From: Phyllobacterium trifolii
Lineage (GTDB): Bacteria > Pseudomonadota > Alphaproteobacteria > Rhizobiales > Rhizobiaceae
Direction of reading: 5' to 3'
Length of the DNA stretch: 64,000 nt
Assembly: GCF_014192095.1 (NCBI RefSeq)
Contig: NZ_JACHXN010000012.1
Span: 62,001 to 126,000 of the forward strand
The position numbers and the translations under genes are program-made. The notes beneath the pieces were generated by a model. It did no database searches. It saw only the letters and a list, made by a program, of their open reading frames with translations, and was not told where the DNA came from. Below, in pieces: positions 17,200-26,393 of the stretch (positions within the stretch are counted from its first letter, which is position 1; every line of letters starts with the position of its first letter).

Positions 17200-18300
17200 A
17201 TGAATATCAAAAGTCTTCTCTTCGGCTCCGCTGCTGCACTTGTTGCGGTAACGGGAGCTCGCGCTGCGGATGCAGTCGTTGTAGCTGAACCGGAGCCCGT
17301 CGAATACGTTCGCGTTTGCGACGCATACGGTGCTGGCTTCTTCTACATTCCAGGCACCGAAACCTGTCTCAAGGTCGGGGGCATGGTCCGTTACGATGCA
17401 CAGGCCGGCGACGATCCGTATGACGGTTCGAATCTCGGTCGCCTCAAGGCAGATGGTACGCGTGACGAGACCTATCACAAGCAAACACGTGCAGAAATCC
17501 GTATGGACGCCCGTTCGGAAACCGAACTCGGTACATTGCGTTCCTACATCGTCGGCCGCTTCCAGTATGATGATGGCGAAGATAGTGGCGGGTCTGTTCC
17601 AACAGCTTATATCGAGCTTGGCGGCTTCAAGATCGGTACGGACGACGAAATCTTCGGCTCCTGGGTCGGGTATGCCGGTGACATCATTCAGGACGATGTG
17701 ATCAACTACCAGTCCGGACAGTCGAACCAGATCAGCTATACGTTCGTCGGGGGCAACGGTTTTTCGGCGATCGTCGCTGCCGAACAGGGTTCCGATGAGT
17801 TCGGCGACAACGTGATCGACGATTATATGCCGCACGTTCTAGCCGGTGCGAAATGGGAGCAGGCCTGGGGCAAGATTGCCGGCACGGTCGCTTACGATTC
17901 CAAACAGGAAGACATGGCTGCCAATCTGCGTGTGGACTTCAACATCACCGACAAGGTCTCGGTCTGGGTCTTGGGTGCCTATCAGTCTGACTTCGATAGG
18001 AATTCCTTCTTCACTGGCGAAACCAACTGGTTTGCCCAATGGCAGGGCGACTGGGCTGCCTGGGGTGGTTTTGCCGCCAAGGTAACCGACAAGGCGACCA
18101 TCAATGCTCAGGCCGCATACGAAGATGAAGGCACATACGCTCTCGCTCTCAATGTAGCCTATCAGCTGGTACCGGGCTTCACCATCACGCCGGAAATTAA
18201 CTACACCAAGTTTGATGGCGCACGGAAGGAAGACTCGATCGCCAATGGTGGTGACGATGATGCGTTCGGCGGCATCGTTCGCTTCCAGCGCAACTTCTAA
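17200..18300 (+). CDS. Outer-membrane porin (Omp2/RopA family)
   Basis: A 366-residue trimeric general porin of the rhizobial/Brucella family. It has a signal peptide of about 22 residues (LLFGSAAALVAVTGARA, cleaved before ADAV). The family N-terminus EYVRVCDAYGAGFFYIPGTETCLKVGG has the paired cysteines and leads into alternating beta strands. The protein ends in the aromatic outer-membrane signature FQRNF with a terminal Phe, recognised by the BAM complex. The acidic Asp-rich loops are typical of constriction loop 3. It is monocistronic and followed by a clear terminator. Confidence 0.95.
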   Translation: MNIKSLLFGSAAALVAVTGARAADAVVVAEPEPVEYVRVCDAYGAGFFYIPGTETCLKVGGMVRYDAQAGDDPYDGSNLGRLKADGTRDETYHKQTRAEIRMDARSETELGTLRSYIVGRFQYDDGEDSGGSVPTAYIELGGFKIGTDDEIFGSWVGYAGDIIQDDVINYQSGQSNQISYTFVGGNGFSAIVAAEQGSDEFGDNVIDDYMPHVLAGAKWEQAWGKIAGTVAYDSKQEDMAANLRVDFNITDKVSVWVLGAYQSDFDRNSFFTGETNWFAQWQGDWAAWGGFAAKVTDKATINAQAAYEDEGTYALALNVAYQLVPGFTITPEINYTKFDGARKEDSIANGGDDDAFGGIVRFQRNF

Positions 18301-18318
18301 TCAAACTTCCAGATGAAA

Positions 18319-18350
18319 TCGGGGCGGCGGATCCCAACTCGCCGCCCCGA
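18319..18350 (+). terminator. Rho-independent terminator of the porin gene
   Basis: A perfect 10-bp stem, TCGGGGCGGC (18319-18328) with GCCGCCCCGA (18341-18350), has a 12-nt loop and is followed by CTGTTTCTATTT. It starts 19 nt after the porin stop codon. Confidence 0.85.
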
Positions 18351-18418
18351 CTGTTTCTATTTGCAGGCTGAACGATCGGCTCCGCTCGGTCCCTGCTTAT
18401 CGCGACAACCGATCTATC

Positions 18419-18805
18419 CTATTCTTTCGGCAGCGCCGAGTGGAGAAGAGCCTGCATCTGTTCTGCCAGGTCGAGCTCTCCTCGCGCCGCAATCTTCAAA
18501 AGATATTGGGCCTTGGTCCGGCGATCCCCCTCGCTGATCGCAGAATAGGCGCATACAGCCAGAAGGGCTTTTTCCTCTGCTTGACTGGCTTTGTCATGAT
18601 CGCGATTATTACCATCCGTTGCCTGGATTGCCTTGCCAAAAGCTTCGTACGTTGTCTCGTGCGCCTTGATTAGTGCCAGCAGGTCGCGGGACGGTTCCCT
18701 GTCCCGGCGTAGCGGCTCTATAGCAAAAGCCGCTGCCGCAACGGGCGCAGCGATTACGGCACTACCGCAACTGAGAATCAAGGCGCGACGATCAATCCTG
18801 GACAT
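18419..18805 (-). CDS. Small exported hypothetical protein
   Basis: A 128-residue protein with an N-terminal export signal, MSRIDRRALILSCGSAVIAAP, including an RR pair that could be a Tat motif. The mature helical domain is rich in Ala, Glu and Arg (LLALIKAHETTYEAFGKAI ... EEKALLAVCAYSAISEGDRRTKAQYLLKIAA). GGAG precedes the ATG at 18805, so I reject the longer frame to 18883. I do not recognise the family. It is convergent with the porin and divergent from the EAL protein. Confidence 0.7.
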   Translation of the reverse strand: MSRIDRRALILSCGSAVIAAPVAAAAFAIEPLRRDREPSRDLLALIKAHETTYEAFGKAIQATDGNNRDHDKASQAEEKALLAVCAYSAISEGDRRTKAQYLLKIAARGELDLAEQMQALLHSALPKE

Positions 18806-19158
18806 GGTGAATTCTCCTCTCTTCTTCACTTCATTGCAGTCAGCCAGATCCTGTGTCGCAAACATTGGCCGGCTGCGCTCCACCGTAGCACGAGGGTCGA
18901 CGCATTCATGTCAGCATGGATAGCACCTGCAATATTGCTGATATTGTCGTCACGTTTGCGGGAACCAAAAACTATATTGTCGCAAGAGCCAAAGTCATCG
19001 CGTTCGCTCCGACGGCCGGAATTAAATCAAACTACTTAGTTTCTCTGGAGAACTCCGGAAAAATCAGAGAAATATTAACGGTCGTGGTGTCATTGCTAAG
19101 ACTGCGCTTGAGTCAGCGGCGTGTCGATCCGTGTTGGAAGGCTTGGTGGATTCTCCGA

Positions 19159-20709
19159 ATGTCGCGCTATTTTGATCGGCTATGGTACAGGGTAGTATTA
19201 ATTGCTGTGCTGATTGCCGCCGGCGCCCTGTGCGGTACGTGGATCAGCAGGCTTGTCGTCATCTCAAGTGACCGCGGCCAGATGCGAATTTTCTCTGAAC
19301 GCCTTCTCGATCGTGCGGTCGATGTTTTTACCGAAGCCGACATGATGCTGACGGTCATCAATACGTCGCCCTATCCTTTTTGTTCGGACAAGGAAATATC
19401 GTATTTACGAGACGTGCTGTTCGGCACCAGATATCTCAAGGACATGGGCAGAGTGAGCGACGGCTTTTTTCATTGCTCGGCTGTGTTCGGTAACGGAAAA
19501 AAGCCGATGCCGCTGGTTGCGCATGATCTCGAAACGCCCGCGGGGAAGCTGATCTATGCGAATTCGCGTGTGGCCATATCCAATTCCAGCGCCCCGATTA
19601 TCGGTATTGGCAAGGCAAACGTCGTACTGGACCCCGCCTCTTTCGAAACGCTCAAGAATTCCGCATATGCCTATGTTGTGATGTACAATCCGCAAGGCAC
19701 ATCCTCTACAGTCGGGATGTTCGGGTCACTGAATATCGGCAAGCTCGACGTGAAGCCGCCGGATGGCGTTGGCCGGATCGGGGATACTGTCTATCGTAAT
19801 GTCTGCCGGGATATGGCATGCGTGACAGTTCACGCCGAGGTCAGTCAGCTTGAAGCATCAGCGCAGCCGATCACGACGATAATTTCCATTTTTGGTGCTA
19901 CGCTCGGTGCTGCTCTCGCTACGATTATCATCCTGCTTCGGCGTAACAATCTGAGCATGAAAACGAGGTTGCAACAGGCACTTGGGCACAACGGGCTGAC
20001 GATGGAGTATCAACCTATCGTCGACATAGCGACAGGTCGCACCGTAGCAGCCGAGGCGCTTGTGCGCTGGAAGGAGAATGGAGAGGCGATCCCCCCGGAC
20101 GTGTTTATCCCCGTTGCTGAAAAAGCCGGGTTGATTAACCGGCTTACTATCTGTGTAATCGAAAATGTGCTTAAGGACATGGCGCCGGTTCTCGATGCCA
20201 ATCCTGATTTTCACGTCAGCATCAACATAACCGCTGCGGATCTTTTCAACCGTGATTTTAGTGCCCAACTCGCATCACGTCTCGAGGAGGCGAACGTCAC
20301 CAGTAGCCAGATTGTGCTCGAGATCACAGAACGTTCTACGGCCAACGCTGCCGACGCCATAGAAGCGATCAAGCGCCTGCGATCCCGCGGACACCGGATA
20401 TTCATCGATGATTTCGGTACCGGATACTCGAGCCTAGCCTATCTCGGTGAGCTCAATGTCGACGGGATAAAGATCGACCGATCCTTTACCCAGACGATCG
20501 GGACCGGTTCCGTCTCGGTATCAATCGTACCGCAGATCATCGGGATGGCCCATGTCCACCATTTGGATATCGTCGTCGAAGGCATCGAGACACCCGCCCA
20601 GCGTGACTATTTTGCGGCTCTTGTTCCCAAGGTTGACGGACAGGGGTGGCTCTTCGGCCGCCCTACCAGCGCGGCAACAATCAGGGAGCTCCTGAATTCG
20701 CTCACGTGA
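19159..20709 (+). CDS. CSS-motif and EAL-domain cyclic-di-GMP phosphodiesterase
   Basis: A 516-residue inner-membrane protein. A first transmembrane helix (about 10-30) is followed by a periplasmic CSS-type domain with cysteines in YPFCSDKE, FFHCSAV and YRNVCRDMACV. A second helix lies at about 235-258. The cytoplasmic EAL domain spans about 265-516. Its catalytic set is present: EALVRW, SINIT (Asn), LEITER, IDDFGTGYSS, KIDRSF, VEGIET and the final Gln in GQGWLFGRP, so c-di-GMP hydrolysis to pGpG is expected. In E. coli, CSS-EAL proteins respond to the periplasmic disulfide state (established for the PdeB/PdeC group). The longer frame from 18916 lacks a ribosome site. Confidence 0.9.
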   Translation: MSRYFDRLWYRVVLIAVLIAAGALCGTWISRLVVISSDRGQMRIFSERLLDRAVDVFTEADMMLTVINTSPYPFCSDKEISYLRDVLFGTRYLKDMGRVSDGFFHCSAVFGNGKKPMPLVAHDLETPAGKLIYANSRVAISNSSAPIIGIGKANVVLDPASFETLKNSAYAYVVMYNPQGTSSTVGMFGSLNIGKLDVKPPDGVGRIGDTVYRNVCRDMACVTVHAEVSQLEASAQPITTIISIFGATLGAALATIIILLRRNNLSMKTRLQQALGHNGLTMEYQPIVDIATGRTVAAEALVRWKENGEAIPPDVFIPVAEKAGLINRLTICVIENVLKDMAPVLDANPDFHVSINITAADLFNRDFSAQLASRLEEANVTSSQIVLEITERSTANAADAIEAIKRLRSRGHRIFIDDFGTGYSSLAYLGELNVDGIKIDRSFTQTIGTGSVSVSIVPQIIGMAHVHHLDIVVEGIETPAQRDYFAALVPKVDGQGWLFGRPTSAATIRELLNSLT

Positions 20710-20802
20710 GCGTCTCGTGCGTCCCGAACTGATTTGAAATCCGTCCCCTCCTGGATCATATGTAACAACAAGCCATACGCACAATCAAATGAGGTGATTT
20801 CC

Positions 20803-21225
20803 ATGGAGGAAGACGCCGCAACCTTCGCGGCCCGATTGAAACACCGGGCACATACCTACGGTTTTTTTACATGCGTCCTGCTGGTCGTATCCTCCATCAT
20901 CGGCGATGCCGGAGGTCCGCTCTTCAGCTGGCTCTGGCCGTTGTTGATCATTGGTGGGTTGTTGACCCTTTTCCTGGCCGTCTATCTTCGTTTCGATGCC
21001 GCGCTGTTTCGCTTTATCGCATCCCATGACGACGAAACGGAGGGCTGCCGCGCGGTGGACGACATTCTCGCGCGCATGCATTTGCGAAAGCGGCCGGATA
21101 GGACGCGACCTTTGCAAGCGCGCATGACGCGAACCAACAGCCTCTTGATGAAACTGCACCTTGCTTTTGCGGCTTTTCTTGCTTTATTCGCTGCGATAAC
21201 AGCCTATGGGTTGTGGACCGGTTAA
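20803..21225 (+). CDS. Small membrane protein linked to phospholipid genes
   Basis: A 140-residue protein with three likely membrane helices (about 20-35, 40-65 and 118-137) separated by a charged cytoplasmic segment with ARMHLRKRPDRTRP. GAGGTG precedes the ATG at 20803. It lies 19 nt before the acyltransferase gene and probably begins the operon that continues into the CdsA-type gene. I do not recognise a characterised family; a supporting role in the acyltransferase/CdsA module is inferred from position only. Confidence 0.68.
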   Translation: MEEDAATFAARLKHRAHTYGFFTCVLLVVSSIIGDAGGPLFSWLWPLLIIGGLLTLFLAVYLRFDAALFRFIASHDDETEGCRAVDDILARMHLRKRPDRTRPLQARMTRTNSLLMKLHLAFAAFLALFAAITAYGLWTG

Positions 21226-21244
21226 AAACAACCGGAGGGGGCAT

Positions 21245-21904
21245 ATGATCGAAAACAAACCGCTATTGCGGCGAGCGGCTGCCATGGTGCTTGCCGGCGT
21301 CGCGCGCGCCATAACCGGCGTGCGCCCGATCTGGCAAGGCTGTGCGCCGTCGAAGCGCCAGCGAATCTATTTCGCCAATCACGCCAGTCACGGCGATTTC
21401 ATTCTGCTTTCCACATGCCTGCTGCCGGAAGAGCGCGAGCGTACCCGGGCAGTCGCCGGAGCTGACTACTGGCGGAAAACCAGGATCCGGCACGTCCTCG
21501 CCCGTGACCTGCTCAATACGGTGCTCGTAGAGCGGAACTGGGTGGAGCGTGAGCAAGATCCGATGGTTATCATGCTGGACGCACTCGACAATGGTCACTC
21601 ACTAATCATCTTCCCCGAAGGCACGCGCAACATGACCGATGAGCCACTGCTGCGTTTCCGCTCGGGCCTATACAACCTGGCCTTCGCCCGGCCCGATGTC
21701 GAACTCGTCCCGTGCTGGATCGAAAACATGTCGCGTGTTCTTCCAAAGGGAGCGTTTCTACCGGTGCCGTTGCTTTGCCGCGTCATCTTCGGCCTACCTG
21801 TCGAGCTTACGCCCGCCGAAGATCGTCATGCTTTTCTCGACAGGGCGCGGCGGGCTCTCCTTGAGCTTAACCCGGAACACCAGAGGTCACTCAACCATGG
21901 CTGA
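21245..21904 (+). CDS. 1-acyl-sn-glycerol-3-phosphate acyltransferase (PlsC-like)
   Basis: A 219-residue membrane-associated acyltransferase making phosphatidic acid from lysophosphatidate. The catalytic NHASHGD (HX4D) lies at about residue 42 and the glycerophosphate-binding FPEGTR at about 124. The ATG at 21245 is preceded by GGAGGGG. The gene overlaps the next one (CdsA-like) by 8 nt, so product and next enzyme are translated together: PA made here would be the substrate of the CDP-DAG synthase. This plsC-cdsA pair is probably a second set besides the essential copies, which normally sit elsewhere. Confidence 0.9.
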   Translation: MIENKPLLRRAAAMVLAGVARAITGVRPIWQGCAPSKRQRIYFANHASHGDFILLSTCLLPEERERTRAVAGADYWRKTRIRHVLARDLLNTVLVERNWVEREQDPMVIMLDALDNGHSLIIFPEGTRNMTDEPLLRFRSGLYNLAFARPDVELVPCWIENMSRVLPKGAFLPVPLLCRVIFGLPVELTPAEDRHAFLDRARRALLELNPEHQRSLNHG

Positions 21905-22835
21905 AACGATCTGGCTGTTCCTTGGCCTCCTTGGCATATTGACGGCCGCTAGCGCCGTCGCGACCGCGCTGAGCTGGAAGAGCACACGCAAAGGCGATGT
22001 TCTGCCTTCAACACTCGCCAATTTGAACTCGCGGATCAAGGCGTGGTGGATCATGATCGCCACCATCTCCATTGCATTCCTTTTCGGCAAGGGAGGCGTC
22101 ATCCTGCTGTTCGCCTTTGTTTCTTTTGCGGCCTTGCGCGAATATGTGACGCTGACACACACGCGCCGCGGTGACCACTGGATACTCCTGGGCATGTTTC
22201 TGATCATTATTCCGGTTCAGTACTATCTGCTCTGGATCGAATGGTACGGAATGTTCTCCATTTTCGTGCCGGTCTATTGCTTCCTTGCGATGCCCGCTTT
22301 GACAGCAATCTCCGGCGACACGGAGCGGTTCCTCGAACGCGTCAGCGAGCAGCAATGGGGTATCATGCTCTCGGTCTATTGCCTCAGCCATGTACCGGCT
22401 CTGCTAACACTTCCGATACCTGGTTTCGAAGGCAAAGGCCTCCTGCTCATTGCATTTCTGATCGCCACTGTGCAGGGCAGCGATGTGCTGCAGTACGTGT
22501 TCGGCAAGCTCTTCGGCAGGAACAAGGTCGCGCCAAAAATATCACCGTCCAAGACTTGGGAAGGCTTGATCGGCGGTGTCATCAGCGCATCACTCCTCGG
22601 AGCCGCGCTTTATTGGCTGACGCCTTTCACACCGGCACAAGCCGGCCTGATGGCGGCGCTCGCCTGCATCATGGGGTTCTTCGGCGGATTGGTCGCCTCG
22701 GCGATAAAACGCGATCGCGGCGTCAAGGATTGGGGCCACATGATCGAAGGCCACGGCGGCATGCTTGACCGGGCTGACAGTCTGGTCTTTGCCGCCCCGA
22801 TCTTCTTTCACATCGTCCGTTATTTCTGGACCTAG
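21897..22835 (+). CDS. Phosphatidate cytidylyltransferase (CdsA-like)
   Basis: A 312-residue polytopic membrane enzyme making CDP-diacylglycerol from CTP and phosphatidate. It has eight or so hydrophobic helices. The C-terminal CDP-transferase signature SAIKRDRGVKDWGHMIEGHG continues into GMLDRADS, with the metal-binding Asp residues. ISPSKTWEGLIGG upstream of it is also conserved. The ATG at 21897 overlaps the plsC-like stop, giving translational coupling. Its stop overlaps the stop of the opposing FAH gene by 3 nt. Confidence 0.93.
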   Translation: MAETIWLFLGLLGILTAASAVATALSWKSTRKGDVLPSTLANLNSRIKAWWIMIATISIAFLFGKGGVILLFAFVSFAALREYVTLTHTRRGDHWILLGMFLIIIPVQYYLLWIEWYGMFSIFVPVYCFLAMPALTAISGDTERFLERVSEQQWGIMLSVYCLSHVPALLTLPIPGFEGKGLLLIAFLIATVQGSDVLQYVFGKLFGRNKVAPKISPSKTWEGLIGGVISASLLGAALYWLTPFTPAQAGLMAALACIMGFFGGLVASAIKRDRGVKDWGHMIEGHGGMLDRADSLVFAAPIFFHIVRYFWT

Positions 22836-23986
22836 AGAAGGTCTGCTTTTGCGAGATCACGCAAAAGATGGCTGGCACCGTAAGTCCATGGGGCGCATTC
22901 AGTTGAAAGACGGACGCGGTTCGACAATGTTCCCAATGATGGTGTCGAGATCGAAACGACATCGTTCATCTTGTGGGTGAAACCCTTGCCCGGCCCATCG
23001 CGATCCTTGACCGGCGCGAACATGGTGCCGAGGTAGAGCACAAGTCCGTCCGGATACTGGTGGTGCCTTCCGATCGTGGCTTCGACCAGAGATTCCGGCG
23101 TGCGCGATATTTTCGCCATGCTGGAATGGCCATCAAGTACAAACCCGTCCTCGCCCTCAACACGCATGCTGAGTTCCGCCGCCCTGACGGTCTCGATTGT
23201 GAAATCGCCATCGAACAGGCGGACAAATGGTCCGACAGAGCCCGAGGCATTGTTGTCTTTCGCCTTGCCCAGCAACAACGCCGAGCGTCCTTCAACATCG
23301 CGCAGATTGACGTCGTTGCCGAGCGTTGCACCGACGATGCGCCCGGCACTTGAAACGACCAGCACGATTTCCGGTTCCGGATTGTTCCAGCTCGAAATCG
23401 GGTGCAACCCCACATCGGCACCGAAGCCCACAGTCGACATGGGCTGACCCTTGGTGAAGATTTCGGCGTCGGGACCGATCCCGACTTCGAGGTACTGACT
23501 CCAGACGCCACGGGCGATCAGCGCCTCCTTGACCTGCATTGCCGCAGGGGAACCCGGCACGATCTTTGAGAGGTCCGCGCCGATAAGCTTGAGAACGTCG
23601 TCGCGCAGCGAGTCGGCCTTCGCCTTGTCGCCCTTCGCCTGTTCCTCGATGACCCGTTCGAGCAGGGAAGCGACGAAAGTTACGCCTGACGCTTTTACAG
23701 CCTGCAGATCGATCGGAGAAAGCAGCGCAGGAAACGCCGGGTCGTATTTCTCCGCCCAGCTGTTCTCAATGATGGCGTCTACATCGCCAAGCTTGGTCCC
23801 CGCAGTTCCGGCAACATAACTGGCTGGATTGTCGAGTTCGGCGATATCACGCACGGTTGGCGCTGCTTTGGCAGTAATATCGAAAACCACGCCATCACGC
23901 ACCGAAACAATCCGCGGGGTGGCATGGCCGGGAATTTTGGCGCGACCGACAAGAACACCGGAGCTGGGCAGGATTGTATTTGGCAT
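22832..23986 (-). CDS. Fumarylacetoacetate hydrolase (FAH) family protein
   Basis: A 384-residue enzyme of the FAH fold, larger than the 200-280 residue core because of an N-terminal domain of about 150 residues. Recognisable elements are VGIGPDAEIFTKGQPMS, WNNPEPEIVLVVSSAGRIVG with the acidic metal ligands, and NDVNLRDVEGRSALLLGKAKD. Related long members act on 2-keto-3-deoxy sugar acids or diketo acids; the substrate is not defined here. It is divergent from nothing close and lies downstream, on the same strand, of the second molybdenum hydroxylase operon, which might feed it. Confidence 0.85.
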   Translation of the reverse strand: MPNTILPSSGVLVGRAKIPGHATPRIVSVRDGVVFDITAKAAPTVRDIAELDNPASYVAGTAGTKLGDVDAIIENSWAEKYDPAFPALLSPIDLQAVKASGVTFVASLLERVIEEQAKGDKAKADSLRDDVLKLIGADLSKIVPGSPAAMQVKEALIARGVWSQYLEVGIGPDAEIFTKGQPMSTVGFGADVGLHPISSWNNPEPEIVLVVSSAGRIVGATLGNDVNLRDVEGRSALLLGKAKDNNASGSVGPFVRLFDGDFTIETVRAAELSMRVEGEDGFVLDGHSSMAKISRTPESLVEATIGRHHQYPDGLVLYLGTMFAPVKDRDGPGKGFTHKMNDVVSISTPSLGTLSNRVRLSTECAPWTYGASHLLRDLAKADLL

Positions 23987-24131
23987 AGTCTGATTCCTGA
24001 TATCTGTGGCGTGGCGCGCTGCGAATGCTGGCTGCGGATGAATGCGCCGCAGTTATGCGACAGGGCATCCCACCAATCAAGACCGCATGATGCAAAAGGC
24101 TCCAGCCAAATCAGGTTACGCTGAAGTCGTG

Positions 24132-26393
24132 TCAAACTCCGAGCGTTGCTTTCACCCGCGCCGGCGAAAAAGGCAGATCGTAAAGGCGCTTGCCAGTCGC
24201 ATTGGCGATTGCGTTAGCAAGTGCGGCGGATGTCGGTCCCTGCGCAGCCTCGGCGACGCCGAGATAGGGCGAACCGGGATTGTCGACGATGTGAACGTCG
24301 AGACTACCCGGTACGGCACTAAAACGCAGGATCGGATAGGTCGACCAATCCGAACTCGTGATCCGGGTATTGTCGAAGTTGACCTCTTCATACATCGTCC
24401 AGCTCAACGACTGGATGATGCCGCCCTCGGTCTGGTTACGGATGCTGTCGGGAGCCACCGCCTCGCCGCAATCGACCGCAGAAACGATGCGCGGTATGCG
24501 GATGTTGCCCGTTTCCTTGTCGACATCGATCTCCATCGCCAGTGCCAGATAGGCGGCATGGTTCTTGTATTTGGCAAAGGCAAATCCCCGGCCGCGTCCT
24601 TCTGGCATGGGCTCGCTCGACCAATTGAAAGCCTCGGCCGCCGTCGTGATCACCTTGCGTGCCCTTGGATCCTCCATGTGCTTAAGGCGGAACTCAACCG
24701 GATCGGCTCCTGCTTCCTTCGCCAGCTGATCCATGAAACTTTCAATCGAAAAGACGTTTGCATAGGCGCCCAGCCCGCGTAGCGAAGAAACCCGCACTGG
24801 CATATCGGCAACGAAGTGCCAAAGCACCCGCATATTGGGAATGGAGTAAAGCGGTATGGCGTTGCGATCGCCATTGCCAAGCGGCGTGATGCTCATCACG
24901 GGTTTGTCTGGTGGATACCCCGACGCCATCAGTTGCCCAGGTAACAGTGCGCCCGCACTGCCGGGCCGTGCCGAGTGGGTGTTGCTCCAAAGGTCATATT
25001 TCCAATTGACGATCTTGCCTGATGCATCGAGTGATGCGCTGACCTTGGTCAGCATTGCTGGACCATAGGGCTCCCAGAGGTGCTCCTGATCGCGCATCCA
25101 CTGTACTTTGACAGGGCGGCCTGGAAGGGCACGTGCAATCAATGCAGCGTCGCCGGCTGCATCGTCGGCGCCATTGTGTCCATAACAACCTGACCCTTCC
25201 GTATGGATGCAGCGCACCTTGTCCAGCGGCATGCCAAGCATTTGCGCGATAGCCTTGCGGTCCGGATAAACACCCTGGGTATGGGTCCACACTGTCATTG
25301 TGCCGTTGTCGAGATGAGCCACGGAGCACGAGGGTCCGATCGATGCATGCATCTGATATGGCCGCATGAACTGAGCGCTGAATGTCTTTACGCCGCCAGT
25401 AAAATCGCCGCCGGCCTCAGCGACGACGCCCTGCTCGCTTTCGCTCTTTTGCAGAACGGCGGGTAGATCCTGTTCATTCGGCAAGCGAGGCTTTTCTTCC
25501 CACTCCGCAAGATTGGTCAGAGCCCGCATGGCTTGTACGGCCTGAAACTCCTTCTCCGCAGCCACTGCGAGAAAATTGCCATCGCGAATAACAGCAACCA
25601 CACCCGGCATCGCCTTGATGGAAGCGGTATCGATATCCTTCAGCGTCGCGAACCAGCTTGGCGGGCGAACGACGCGGGCATGCAACATCCCCGGCAGCCG
25701 CATGTCCTGTACATATGCCGGACCGCCGGTAACCTTGGCCGGGATATCCACACGCGCGAACGGCTTGCCAATATATTCATAAGCGTCCGGGGACTTGAGC
25801 TTGGACTTCGGCTGCGCATCCACATGCAGCATATCGGTCATGACCACTTCGCCATATCCGATCGACTTGCCATCAGGTCCGACAATACGACCATTTTGCG
25901 CCTTGAGCTGATCGGCAGGAACTTGCAATTTGCCACTGGCCTGCTGGATCAGGATCTCGCGTACCTGCGCCGCGGCATTGCGGATTGCCGTGCCACTGTT
26001 CTGGACCGTCTGGCTGCCAGCGGTGAAGCCCTCGTCCGGGGTAATTGCCGTATCAGCAGTAATCAGATTGATCGATGCAGGTGGAACTTCGAGTTCTTCC
26101 GCCGCGATCTGACGCAGCGACGTTTTGGTTCCCTGCCCGAGTTCTGCCTTGCCGGTATAGACCGTGACCGAGCTATCCGCATCGATCCGGATCCATGCGT
26201 CCAGTGAAGGCGTATCGGCCAGGCTACCGGGCAGTTTGGGACCGGCCGCTACCGGTTCTGGCGGTTTCGCCGGTACATTGAGTTCGCTCTCCTGGGCGAA
26301 GGCATGGTCTTTCAGCGAAAAACTGACGACCAGCGCCCCGGTACCCAACAACAGATTGCGGCGTGTAACATTCGGTAAGCGGGGAGCGTTCAT
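24132..26393 (-). CDS. Molybdopterin-binding large subunit of a second xanthine dehydrogenase-family hydroxylase
   Basis: A 753-residue IorB/NicB-like subunit. An RR leader (NVTRRNLLLGTGALVVSFSL) marks Tat export. Molybdopterin motifs include GKAELGQGTKTSLRQIAAEEL and AGSQTVQNSGTAIRNAAAQ. Near the C-terminus GVAEAAQGPTSAALANAI carries the active-site Glu. It shares layout but limited identity with the copy at 8130-10394. Its ATG overlaps the small-subunit stop (TGATG), and the cytochrome gene overlaps the small subunit in the same way, so the three are a tight operon. The complex probably sits in or on the periplasmic side and passes electrons to cytochrome c. Substrate unknown; nicotinate-like heterocycles or aldehydes are possible. 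Confidence 0.9.
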   Translation of the reverse strand: MNAPRLPNVTRRNLLLGTGALVVSFSLKDHAFAQESELNVPAKPPEPVAAGPKLPGSLADTPSLDAWIRIDADSSVTVYTGKAELGQGTKTSLRQIAAEELEVPPASINLITADTAITPDEGFTAGSQTVQNSGTAIRNAAAQVREILIQQASGKLQVPADQLKAQNGRIVGPDGKSIGYGEVVMTDMLHVDAQPKSKLKSPDAYEYIGKPFARVDIPAKVTGGPAYVQDMRLPGMLHARVVRPPSWFATLKDIDTASIKAMPGVVAVIRDGNFLAVAAEKEFQAVQAMRALTNLAEWEEKPRLPNEQDLPAVLQKSESEQGVVAEAGGDFTGGVKTFSAQFMRPYQMHASIGPSCSVAHLDNGTMTVWTHTQGVYPDRKAIAQMLGMPLDKVRCIHTEGSGCYGHNGADDAAGDAALIARALPGRPVKVQWMRDQEHLWEPYGPAMLTKVSASLDASGKIVNWKYDLWSNTHSARPGSAGALLPGQLMASGYPPDKPVMSITPLGNGDRNAIPLYSIPNMRVLWHFVADMPVRVSSLRGLGAYANVFSIESFMDQLAKEAGADPVEFRLKHMEDPRARKVITTAAEAFNWSSEPMPEGRGRGFAFAKYKNHAAYLALAMEIDVDKETGNIRIPRIVSAVDCGEAVAPDSIRNQTEGGIIQSLSWTMYEEVNFDNTRITSSDWSTYPILRFSAVPGSLDVHIVDNPGSPYLGVAEAAQGPTSAALANAIANATGKRLYDLPFSPARVKATLGV

